The notes beneath the pieces were generated by a model that was not told the DNA's origin, did not search any database, and saw nothing but the letters and a program-made list of their open reading frames with translations. A stretch of 64,000 nucleotides of DNA, from the NCBI GenBank assembly GCA_039105265.1, contig JAPFFF010000007.1, forward strand, positions 496,001 through 560,000, written 5' to 3'. The position numbers and the translations under genes were made by a program. Source of the stretch: Tritrichomonas musculus. Lineage: Eukaryota; Parabasalia; Tritrichomonadida; Tritrichomonadidae. Positions 1 through 8,597 of the stretch are shown here, in pieces (position 1 is the first letter of the stretch; every line of letters begins with the position of its first letter).

Positions 1-811
1 CAGCACGATACATGTAATTAGGGGCTGACCAAACAGTAATAAGCTGCTCGTCAAAAAAATATTGATACCCTTCCATTGCAAGTTGGTGACTTCTTGTCAC
101 CATCTTTAGGTTATTTAAATGCAAAAATTCTTCAACTTGAGGTTTACCAAATAAATATCCAGCACCTCTTTTGTTCAAGGTCCATTCTGTTATATTTTCT
201 TCAGGATCAGACCAGCAAAGATCTGAAAGAGCACCTTGTGGTGGCAGATCTGTCCTTCTCTGTAATAAATCAAGCTGTTCGACCAATTTAATTTCTTTAC
301 TCAAACCACCATGAACACAAAAGAAATGATTATCGACAATTGCCGAAATGGGAAGAAGATCAAATATTTCATTACAAAGTGTCCAAATTCCGGTATGGCC
401 GTATACTTGGACACAATCATTATAAAATCCGTATTGTAAGTTCACTTGACGTGATTCATGATTTCCTCGAAGGAGTAAATATTTTTGTGGATGACTAACT
501 TTTAAAGCAGCGAGATATGCAAATGTTTCGATTGAATAATAACCTCTATCAACATAATCACCCATAAATAAATAAGTTGGTTCACTATTTCCAACGCAAG
601 ACTTAACTTTATCGAACAAATTAAATAGATCAAACAATTGTCCATGAATATCACCACAAATAATGATTGGAACTGGAAGCTCAAGAACATTGCATTCTTG
701 ATATAAAATATCTTTTAGACGTCGCATTAAATTTACCAACTTAATTTCTGGTAAATGATTTCCTTCTTTTATTGTTTCGAGAATTTCATTTATTTCATTG
801 TCTCCTGACAT
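1..811 (-). CDS. PP2A/PP4/PP6-type Ser/Thr phosphatase catalytic subunit, partial
   Basis: A metal-dependent PPP-family protein phosphatase that removes phosphate from Ser/Thr. The gene reads from an ATG at 811 leftward and runs off the window edge, so about 270 residues are seen and the C-terminus is missing. The order of motifs is textbook: GDIHGQ, GDYVDRG, LLRGNHESRQ, CVHGG and VWSAPNY, which carry the Asp, His and Asn ligands of the two metals. Phrases such as RGAGYLFG, the hydrophobic stretch around MEGYQ and VWSAPNY resemble PP4 and PP6 a little more than PP2A itself; I cannot choose between them. All catalytic residues seen are intact, so it should be active. A PP2A B''-type regulatory subunit is encoded at 30075-31307, but nothing shows that they pair. 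Confidence 0.93.
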   Translation of the reverse strand, partial: MSGDNEINEILETIKEGNHLPEIKLVNLMRRLKDILYQECNVLELPVPIIICGDIHGQLFDLFNLFDKVKSCVGNSEPTYLFMGDYVDRGYYSIETFAYLAALKVSHPQKYLLLRGNHESRQVNLQYGFYNDCVQVYGHTGIWTLCNEIFDLLPISAIVDNHFFCVHGGLSKEIKLVEQLDLLQRRTDLPPQGALSDLCWSDPEENITEWTLNKRGAGYLFGKPQVEEFLHLNNLKMVTRSHQLAMEGYQYFFDEQLITVWSAPNYMYRA

Positions 812-1036
812 ACACGCAGGTATTGATATCAATACTTGATGGTAAAAATTTACCCTTGATTTTTTTTTTTTTTTTGGTAATTTCAAAACAATCGAAATAA
901 TTCGTTATTTCTTAAAATAAGTTAACATTAAAATAAAAAAAAAATAAAAGCTTGTAATTTTGATTTTTATGAGTTCAATATAAAACATGTAGAAAATTAT
1001 TAACAAACTCAAAGTATGATCTTGACAGCTTTGATC

Positions 1037-2062
1037 TTACTCATTCTCATCGATATAAGATGCGAATACACTCAATATATTCAAACGAACTTGGAACTCA
1101 TCTATTTTATCTGGTGAAAGTGTATTAGAATTAAGCATATCATTTAGCCTCTTCTTTTCAGTGAAAATAAAATCATTTCCTTTTTCTGCTATTGTTTTCA
1201 TTACCCATACGTAATAACTTGTACCTTCAACTTGTTCCATATCACTGATATAATGTGGCTTCTTTCCTTTTGTTAAATAATCTTCAACAATTTGAGAAAC
1301 TTCGTCAATAACGCCTGCTTCTGAATTGAGACGACCATTTAAACCTCTTTGTGTTCCACAATAGTCATTAATGAAATCAATAAGATCTTCGGCTGTTTTC
1401 TTTCCTGAAAAAGTAATTGGGTCAGTTTCATCTTTGCAATACAACCTACAGTCGGGGAAAGATTTTAAGTCGAAATCCCAATTATAAAATTTATATAAAT
1501 CGACATCGTTTGCAACAATTTGAACACGATCATCATATTTGAAAGCTTCTGCAACTTCACGCATATGTGGAAGGAATTTTTTACATGCAACACACCAAGG
1601 ATTATAAAACATTACAAAAACACAATGGGTTGTATTTAAAATTTCATTAAAGACTCGGCCGTTTGGCTGTCTTAATGTGTAAACAAGATCTCTCGGATGA
1701 ACCTTAGTTATTCCTGTCGCCCAACGAGCAATAGATTCATGTGACATTCCTCCTTCGTATTCGTAAACAGCTTCTTTAGTATATAATTTAATAACTGGAG
1801 TCATTGAAACTCCCATTTTGTAGCAAAAATGACGATATTTCCCGCAGTTCATTGCAGCAACATTTATACCGTCTATTCCTTCGAACATTTGTCCGACATA
1901 ATTGTATTGTTCGTCAAGGACAAGAGAATATTTGCGATGTTCAGTAAAATAACGAACGATAGTTGGTATTGGACCATTTATTACAGTATCAAAATTGTCT
2001 GGGGTGAGTATTTTGTATGGGAATGAACAAAATGCTGAAGATATAAACAAAAACGTAATCAT
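1037..2062 (-). CDS. PDI-like secretory protein with two thioredoxin folds and an ERp29-like tail
   Basis: Predicted oxidoreductase of the secretory pathway, 341 residues. The first ~13 residues are hydrophobic and end in small residues, as in a short signal peptide. A first thioredoxin-like fold (about 15-120) keeps the MTPVIKLY strand but has no CxxC. The second (about 125-235) has W-C-V-A-C at 156-160, the place of the WCGHC site of protein disulfide isomerase. Residues ~245-335 are helical and resemble the ERp29 C-terminal domain found in P5/PDI-D type proteins. The active site CVAC lacks the usual His, which would make it less oxidising (known for thioredoxin-fold proteins in general). 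The tail ends DENE, with no KDEL-type retention signal. It lies 225 bp downstream of the phosphatase gene on the same strand. Confidence 0.82.
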   Translation of the reverse strand: MITFLFISSAFCSFPYKILTPDNFDTVINGPIPTIVRYFTEHRKYSLVLDEQYNYVGQMFEGIDGINVAAMNCGKYRHFCYKMGVSMTPVIKLYTKEAVYEYEGGMSHESIARWATGITKVHPRDLVYTLRQPNGRVFNEILNTTHCVFVMFYNPWCVACKKFLPHMREVAEAFKYDDRVQIVANDVDLYKFYNWDFDLKSFPDCRLYCKDETDPITFSGKKTAEDLIDFINDYCGTQRGLNGRLNSEAGVIDEVSQIVEDYLTKGKKPHYISDMEQVEGTSYYVWVMKTIAEKGNDFIFTEKKRLNDMLNSNTLSPDKIDEFQVRLNILSVFASYIDENE

Positions 2063-2650
2063 TTAATTAATTTAACCTTTACTCAGAAATATGGTTCAAG
2101 TATTTGGTCAGGTAGATATTATTAATATCCTTTTATTTAAATGATAAAATTTCAAAACAAAAGAAAATATATTCAATCATAAAACTGATGATTCTACATA
2201 TTCGTTTATGAAGATTCTTATTTTTAATTTTTTTTTTATTTTAAATCCTTTTTAATTTTGGGATTTTTGGAGCAATCATATCATTTAACACATTTTAAAC
2301 ATGCCTTTTATCCAATACCTCTGTGAAATCACTTTATTTTGAAATGATAAATTTTATTTTGGGATTATGAATAATTCTTCAATTTATTAGAAACTCAGTA
2401 TTAATGGAAAACATACTCAATCAAAATCATTCTTTAGTTTTCATTATAATATATTTTATTAAAAACCTTATTATTTTATTTTTAGTTTTTAATTTTTCAT
2501 ATTGATTAAAAAGGTATATCAGTATATCAAATGCACGTCTATTTATATAATAAAATTCATTTTTCAAAATATATAAAATAAGAAATATTTATATTAAATG
2601 TGAAAAAAAATGTTCAGAATCTTCTTTCAAGAAAATTTAGCTTTTCTTCA
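2063..2650. other. Intergenic spacer between divergent genes
   Basis: AT-rich spacer of 588 bp separating the minus-strand PDI-like gene from the plus-strand capping-enzyme-like gene, so it must hold both promoters. It has poly-T and poly-A runs and no convincing ORF or RNA gene. A GTG near 2600 could extend the downstream frame by 17 codons, but no ATG supports that. Confidence 0.6.
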
Positions 2651-5600
2651 ATGGAGTTCGGCATTCAAGTCGAAAATACTCCATTTACACCATTTAAATT
2701 CCAGAGCGAGAAAGATATATCTTTTCAGCAAATAATGACCACATTGAATGAAAAGCCTAAAAATATCAGCGTAGTTGTCTTTTCACAAAATCCAATTTCA
2801 GTTACTGATTCTTCTATCCAATCAAAACATTTTAAAATTATGCCGAATGGATTTCCTAGCAGTGTTGATTTTTTATTATTTAAATTTTTTGTTTCTCAGT
2901 CGCTCATTAGTAATCATTTAGTCAAAATCGCAGTTATAAGTGCTAACGATTTTTTTGCTTCAAGTTATGTTATTGCTAGATGGCTAATAGACGAAAAAGG
3001 AATAAATTTAACTCAAGCTATTGAAGCATTACGCAAATCTTTTTCTATAGGATTTATCGAAATTGATTTAAAGGAGAAACTTACACAGATGTATATATAT
3101 GAAGGACCTTCAATATTCTTAAAAACTAATCGATTTCCAGTTAATAAAGAACAAGATGAAGTTGGCATAAATTTAATTATTCAAGATGATAATCAACAAC
3201 CAATTAAAACAAATTCTGGCCCTAAACCAAAACCTCCACCTCCACCTCCACCCCCGCCTCCAAGACCTCAGTTGCAGTTTCAATTTCCGACACCAAAAGA
3301 AAAATTTCCATCGAAATTACAAAATCATGCTAATTCTGATTTTCTTTATCAAAAAAATAAGCAGCAGCCTCAATACTTAACTAATTCATCGCAAGAACAA
3401 CAAAAGTATCCCTTACAGAAAACAACATATAAACAATCAAATGATTTAGTAAATCAACATGAGGAAATACAATTTTTGAATGTATCTCCTCAGTCTCAAT
3501 CTAAACACCGTCATCATCATCATCGAAAGCACGAAAAACATGAACAAAACCCAGAAGTTCCTTTAGAACAAAATTCATTTTATCAATATGAAGAAAATAC
3601 TAAAAACTCATATGATCAACCACAATCAGCAGTAGAAAACACTTATGATACTTATTACCAAACTCCAAATAAACCAGATTATTTACATACACCACCCCCA
3701 CAATCTGATTATCCCCCTAAACCTGACTACTATTCAGATTTATATCATACCACTTCTGTTGATTATCAAAGTAGTTATTATCCAAAATATGATCAGACTC
3801 ATCAAACTCATTCTTATGATCAACAACAATTTTCAAACTATTATCAATACGATAACCATCCAAATATTAATTCTTATCAATATGATCGCCATCTAAATAC
3901 GAATTCTTATCAATATGATCATCCTCAGAATACCGATTATTATCATTATGATAAAAATCAACAATCAACATCATATTTGTATGAAGACCAGCAAAATCAT
4001 AATTCATATCGTTATGATAACCATCTTAATCCTAATTCTTATTATTATGATCATCGATCAAATGTTGATCCATATCATTATGAAGGCCAGCAAAATCCTA
4101 CTTCCTATCAATATGATCATACACAGCAAACTCAATATGACCATTCAATTGATTATCAATATCAAACTTTGTATAATGATTATCCTAATGAGTATTATCA
4201 AAATAGAAATGCTCATGAGCAATATCCAATCGATAATCAATTTCATGATATACCAAAAAGATATTCTGACATATATAACCAGGAGTATCGAAAAGGAATC
4301 CCTCAATATTCTCAAAATCATAGAATTATTCATGATGATATAACTAATCCTATTCCTCCTGAGCCATCAGTTCAATTAACATTACATAATCAACCTGAGC
4401 AAAGCAGAATCCTATATTCTTTAATTGATGACCAGAAAAAAAGACAATCCCAACCTCAAACTGATATACCTATAGAGAAAGAATCCATTCCTCTTTATTC
4501 TAGTTCACTTTTGAATAATAGTGCTGTTGACAGCGATGAAAGTGATAGTAATCTAAAACGACCAACAGATGATCAAAGCGTACCAAATGAAAATCAGCCT
4601 CTTGAACAACTAAAGAAATTATTTAGTTCATCATCAATTGATTCAATTGAAAGTCCACATAATGTTGATAATGTATCATATCAGATTTTTACTCATATTC
4701 CTATTTCAAGAATTGGCGAAGATACATCATCTGATGAATATGGTGAAGTTTGCAAAGACATTGCTTCATACTTATCTATTAGAAATGTTGATTTACAAAA
4801 TATAAAGTCACTTCCATTTACAAATGAGGAACAACTTACTCCTGAATCATTTAATACTTTTGGCAGCTGTATCAAAAAAGATATAATAATTAGACCAATT
4901 CCAGATGGAGTTCGATGCTTTCTAGTTGCACGTGGATCTAAACGTTTTCTTATATCAAGTGAAGCTTGCAGAGAAGTAAAAGTTTCACTCTTTTCAATAA
5001 ATATGGATGACGTAACTCAATCAATGAAGAAAGCTTTATTTGAAGGTTTTTTGGTTCGTCATAAATTCGATAATAATAACTCATATTTTATAATCACAGA
5101 TTGCTTTTATTCTAACATCGATTTGAGCAATTATACATATAGCGCAAGACTTGAAGAAGCCAAAAAAGTAGTTGAACTACAATCCAAAAATCAAAATCAA
5201 GACAATATTATTCTTGATACAGTTGAGACATTTCCTATTTACAAGTTTGAAGAATTATCAAAAAATAAACGTTTTAATTATGAAGTGGTTGGGTTTTCAT
5301 TCTTGTCACCTGATGCTACACGACAGCCTAATTTAAATCAATTTAATTACGATGATAGTGATATTAAGTACCAAATTATTGACACAATTTGTTGTAGTAA
5401 TGTGTTTAGATGGTTTATAGATGGATGCCCAGTTGTTGAAATTAATATCAACAATTCAATGAAATGCGTTGGTCTTGCCAGAAGAAATAATTCTGATGAT
5501 TTAGTCGAAGCTGTCGATTTTGGATTTGCTAAAAAGTCAATGCTCAGATTTAATAAAAAAATTGTTGATCTAGAGTATTCATCTAACCTATCTAAGTGGC

Positions 5601-5749
5601 AAATCAAATGCATTTCATCTCAATATAAAACTTGGTATGCAGATGACGTAAAAAACGTAGTGTGCGGAAAGGAAGTTATGTCATTTAATGAAGTTAAACA
5701 AGAAATTGACGAATTTGTCAGAAAGTTTAGTATCAATAACATTGTTTGA
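2651..5749 (+). CDS. Degenerate mRNA-capping-enzyme-like protein with Tyr-rich tandem repeats
   Basis: Large protein (1032 residues from the ATG at 2651) that I read as a catalytically dead relative of the fused RNA triphosphatase-guanylyltransferase. Residues ~60-150 follow the cysteine-phosphatase domain of animal and plant capping enzymes: beta strand, loop, a helix with ARWLIDEKG, and an IEIDLKEKL end like their IYKxDYLxxL. However, the HCxxGxxRT loop is replaced by ISANDFFASS (96-105), without Cys or Arg. A proline run (about 192-205), a His cluster and a long Tyr/Asn/Gln-rich region follow. Residues ~725-1032 resemble guanylyltransferase: motif I K-x-DG-x-R appears as IPDGVR (750-755) with the Lys lost, motif III as FEGFLV (~797-802), followed by an RLEEAKKVV helix, motif IV as VVGFSF, and an OB-like end around KIVDLEY and KWQIK. 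Established: trichomonad capping enzymes have this fusion layout. Inferred: a scaffold or regulator, not a capping enzyme. Confidence 0.7.
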   Translation: MEFGIQVENTPFTPFKFQSEKDISFQQIMTTLNEKPKNISVVVFSQNPISVTDSSIQSKHFKIMPNGFPSSVDFLLFKFFVSQSLISNHLVKIAVISANDFFASSYVIARWLIDEKGINLTQAIEALRKSFSIGFIEIDLKEKLTQMYIYEGPSIFLKTNRFPVNKEQDEVGINLIIQDDNQQPIKTNSGPKPKPPPPPPPPPPRPQLQFQFPTPKEKFPSKLQNHANSDFLYQKNKQQPQYLTNSSQEQQKYPLQKTTYKQSNDLVNQHEEIQFLNVSPQSQSKHRHHHHRKHEKHEQNPEVPLEQNSFYQYEENTKNSYDQPQSAVENTYDTYYQTPNKPDYLHTPPPQSDYPPKPDYYSDLYHTTSVDYQSSYYPKYDQTHQTHSYDQQQFSNYYQYDNHPNINSYQYDRHLNTNSYQYDHPQNTDYYHYDKNQQSTSYLYEDQQNHNSYRYDNHLNPNSYYYDHRSNVDPYHYEGQQNPTSYQYDHTQQTQYDHSIDYQYQTLYNDYPNEYYQNRNAHEQYPIDNQFHDIPKRYSDIYNQEYRKGIPQYSQNHRIIHDDITNPIPPEPSVQLTLHNQPEQSRILYSLIDDQKKRQSQPQTDIPIEKESIPLYSSSLLNNSAVDSDESDSNLKRPTDDQSVPNENQPLEQLKKLFSSSSIDSIESPHNVDNVSYQIFTHIPISRIGEDTSSDEYGEVCKDIASYLSIRNVDLQNIKSLPFTNEEQLTPESFNTFGSCIKKDIIIRPIPDGVRCFLVARGSKRFLISSEACREVKVSLFSINMDDVTQSMKKALFEGFLVRHKFDNNNSYFIITDCFYSNIDLSNYTYSARLEEAKKVVELQSKNQNQDNIILDTVETFPIYKFEELSKNKRFNYEVVGFSFLSPDATRQPNLNQFNYDDSDIKYQIIDTICCSNVFRWFIDGCPVVEININNSMKCVGLARRNNSDDLVEAVDFGFAKKSMLRFNKKIVDLEYSSNLSKWQIKCISSQYKTWYADDVKNVVCGKEVMSFNEVKQEIDEFVRKFSINNIV
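3839..4135 (+). repeat. Nine tandem 33-bp units coding for 11-residue Tyr-rich repeats
   Basis: Inside the capping-enzyme-like gene, nine consecutive in-frame 33-bp units each encode a variant of [S/Y]-Y-x-Y-[D/E]-x-x-x-N/Q-x-x, for example SYQYDRHLNTN and SYRYDNHLNPN (residues 397-495). The units differ from each other at many positions, so the array is not a fresh slippage product. Two imperfect relatives precede it. The protein segment should be disordered, and its many regularly spaced tyrosines could act as stickers or phosphosites (inference). Confidence 0.85.
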
Positions 5750-6189
5750 ATTTTATAAATAAAATATAATTTTGTTTATGGAATATTTTTTTTTTTTTTT
5801 TTTTTTTTAATTATTTACCAAAAATATAATATGAATTATATTATAATTTATAAACTGTAAATAAATAAATAAACACTGTGTAAAAAAAATGGCACTTTTG
5901 GGCTAATTTGGAAATACTAGTTATTTACTGATATCTTGAAATAAATAATATTTTTATTTAAAAATAATAGATTATTTAATTTAATATAAATTTTAATATA
6001 TTATATATTGAAATAAACTTCATATCTATTTGATAAACTGGTATTTTACATTCATAATATCTTTTTAGTATTGAATTTTTTTTTTTGGCATATTTCAATG
6101 AAAAAGTTATGAAAATCAAACTTTTTCTTTCATATGGCTAAAAATTTTCGAAAATTTATACTAAATGCCACTTTTGTTTATTTTGAAGA
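5750..6189. other. Intergenic spacer with long poly-T
   Basis: AT-rich spacer of 440 bp between two plus-strand genes. It holds a T run of about 23 at 5786-5808 and two short related phrases (GGCACTTTTGGG near 5890, GCCACTTTTG near 6168), the second about 15 bp before the next ATG. No gene seen. Confidence 0.5.
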
Positions 6190-7116
6190 ATGGAGCATTT
6201 CATTCAAGACGAAGAAGAAAACATCAAAAATCAACGCCTTACATTACTTGCAACATTAAGCTATAACGATTCTGTTGCTGTTTATTATGCAATCGACCAA
6301 AATACTGGAAAAAAGTTAACAGTCAAATTTGTACAAAAAAATAAATATCCTAATTTCCCACAATTTTTGAATGGATTAGAAATACTACGACGAATGAATC
6401 ATAAAGATATACTAAGAGTTTATGATGCAATCCATTTAAGCGAAAATGTATTTTTAGTTAAATTGGAAAATTACCAGTTTAATGATCTTCGTTCTTACCT
6501 TCATGAAGATCGTGAACCCCTTCTAGAGGCAGCAGCTACATACATAATGTACCAGATATCTTGCGCTGTTTCGCATTTGCATCGTGCAGGCATTGTTCAT
6601 AATAATCTTAGAACTAGCAATGTATTAATTAAAAATTTAATGACTGATGAAAACTATCAGATGAAGGTATGCTTGACCGGATTTTCACTCTCACACTACG
6701 AAAATGAAGATTTTGTTTCTCAAGAAGATCCATATATTGCTCCAGAAATTGTAAAATCACAGAGAGGTACTCTACAATCAGACATTTTTTCCCTTGGCAT
6801 TTTGTTTTACGAAATTATAACAGGTACAACTCCAGCTGATTATATGGAGTATAACAAAATTAATGATCCATTTGAAGGTGAAATTTGGGGATTAAGAGTT
6901 TTAATTAGAAATCTTATAAAGAAAATGCTAGAAGTTGATCCAGCCAGAAGGCCAACGGCTGAACAAATATTAAATGATGAAGTCTTCAATTTTATTCGCG
7001 ATGGCAGACAAAAAACAGAAACTGAACTTGATACGGCAGGTGCTCTTGACGAGTGCTTTATTGATATGGCATTAAATGATGCACTCCCTTATATTGAAGA
7101 TGAAGACAAATTTTAA
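6190..7116 (+). CDS. Predicted pseudokinase, protein-kinase fold
   Basis: A 308-residue protein made almost entirely of one kinase domain. The fold is clear: beta-3 Lys at 46 (TVKFV), a catalytic-loop region VHNNLRTSNVL (136-146), PYIAPE at the end of the activation segment, SDIFSLG in helix F, and a conserved Arg in PARRPT. The key acids are missing. HRD reads HNN, so the catalytic Asp is Asn139. The DFG motif reads GFS, so the magnesium Asp is Gly164. The glycine-rich loop is LSYNDS instead of GxGxxG. By general kinase knowledge this should not transfer phosphate, and likely serves as an allosteric partner or scaffold. It sits alone between two spacers. I cannot assign a subfamily; the C-lobe is most like Ser/Thr kinases of the CAMK/NEK kind. 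Confidence 0.85.
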   Translation: MEHFIQDEEENIKNQRLTLLATLSYNDSVAVYYAIDQNTGKKLTVKFVQKNKYPNFPQFLNGLEILRRMNHKDILRVYDAIHLSENVFLVKLENYQFNDLRSYLHEDREPLLEAAATYIMYQISCAVSHLHRAGIVHNNLRTSNVLIKNLMTDENYQMKVCLTGFSLSHYENEDFVSQEDPYIAPEIVKSQRGTLQSDIFSLGILFYEIITGTTPADYMEYNKINDPFEGEIWGLRVLIRNLIKKMLEVDPARRPTAEQILNDEVFNFIRDGRQKTETELDTAGALDECFIDMALNDALPYIEDEDKF

Positions 7117-8597
7117 ATTATTCTTCCTGTTGTTATAATCATGATGCTCGCTTATACTATTGTTTATTCTTATTTGAATTTTATTTTTTTTTTGTTTATG
7201 CACTTTATATTATTCTTTGTTTTATGCGCCTGATAGTCCTTTTGTACAAAAGCGATCTCAATTCTTCTAAATTATTATTCATCTATAAAATATAGTTTGT
7301 ATATTACCTTTTGACTTTTTTTACACCCAATAAATTAATGAGTAGCTGCAACGAATTTTTTTGGACAAGCCCTCTCAAAAAGTGGACTGTCAAATTGATT
7401 TTTCTCATTGGTAAGAATGTTTTATAATAACATAATATAAAACTTTATTTTGAGCGTTTGCACTTTTTAAATAAAAGATTAAAATTCCTGGGAAAAATGT
7501 ATAAATTCACGATGATAAAAATGTGCTTGAGGTCATCCTTTATTTGGTAAAAATATAAAATTAATTATAAACAAATAAATATCAAATATATGAGAATAAT
7601 TCCTTGGTCGCGTTAAGCATAATTTTAATTTTATTCATGAAAAAATGTGAAAAATTTTGTAACAAAACAAAACATAGAATTTTTTCTTTTTAATTATCTT
7701 TTTGAATTGGATTTGAATTATTAAATGAAAGATTTCCAACCTAGTGAATCTGCAAGTTCTTAACTATTTCATGAATCCAGCTTTAAACCTAAAGAAATCC
7801 AAAAATAATCAATCCAAATTCATTTTATAATTATCTATAAAATTTGAATTAATATCATGATTAATCATTTTTACATATATTAAACTATTTTTCAGTCTAT
7901 TATAAAAAGGATCCTTTCATTGGAACCTTGCTTTTAATTAAAAAAAATACTAATAACCAACAAAAAAGTTTACAATTTATAATTATCTAGCATGCACTAT
8001 ATTAAATATCAATAAACAACTCATTGCAACATATATTTTATTATTTGCTTTCCGAAATAATAAATACAACAAATAAAAATTTTAGAAAAAAATAGAATTT
8101 TCATATCACACTTCAAAAAAAATACGATCATGTTTTGAATTTGTTGCAGCTATTCTTAAATTATTTAAAATTTACATTTGCCAAACACAAATTAATTGAA
8201 AAAAAATTATGAGATTAACGTTGTAACAGGTTTCTAAAATAAAAAACTTTTCAAATATATCTGATAATATAAAATAAAAATTAATTTAAAAAATTTTTTA
8301 TTTATTTAAATAAGAATGATATGCTAAAAATTATAGGATAATATCTCAAAACCATTAAAATACCGCAAAAAAATCAAAATAATGTTTTTATCAAAAGTCT
8401 CCTATTTCCATTGAAAAAATTCAATATATAATATTCGATACGTATTATTTGTATATTCTTATTTATTAATGATATTAATATTTATTTTTACAGGAAAAAA
8501 CAAAAATCATTTTCAGAATAATATAAAATTAATGAAAATTTGAATAATATTCAATATTTGAATATGTAATGATTATAAGCTGTTTTTTTAATTTAAA
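7117..8597. other. Long AT-rich spacer with an inverted repeat pair
   Basis: Nearly 1.5 kb without a supported gene. It contains a near-perfect inverted pair, TAGCTGCAACGAATT at 7343-7357 and its complement with one mismatch at 8138-8152, bounding about 810 bp that has no ORF. Otherwise I see A and T runs only. It must hold the ABC transporter promoter at its right end. Confidence 0.5.

Noticed and set aside
76-690. Small ORFs on both strands at the window start
   Set aside because: They overlap the minus-strand phosphatase, whose translation is continuous and carries all PPP motifs.
3645-4343. Plus-strand ORFs of Ile/Met-rich sequence inside the Tyr-repeat region
   Set aside because: Shadows of the repeat array in a second frame; there is no start context or domain.
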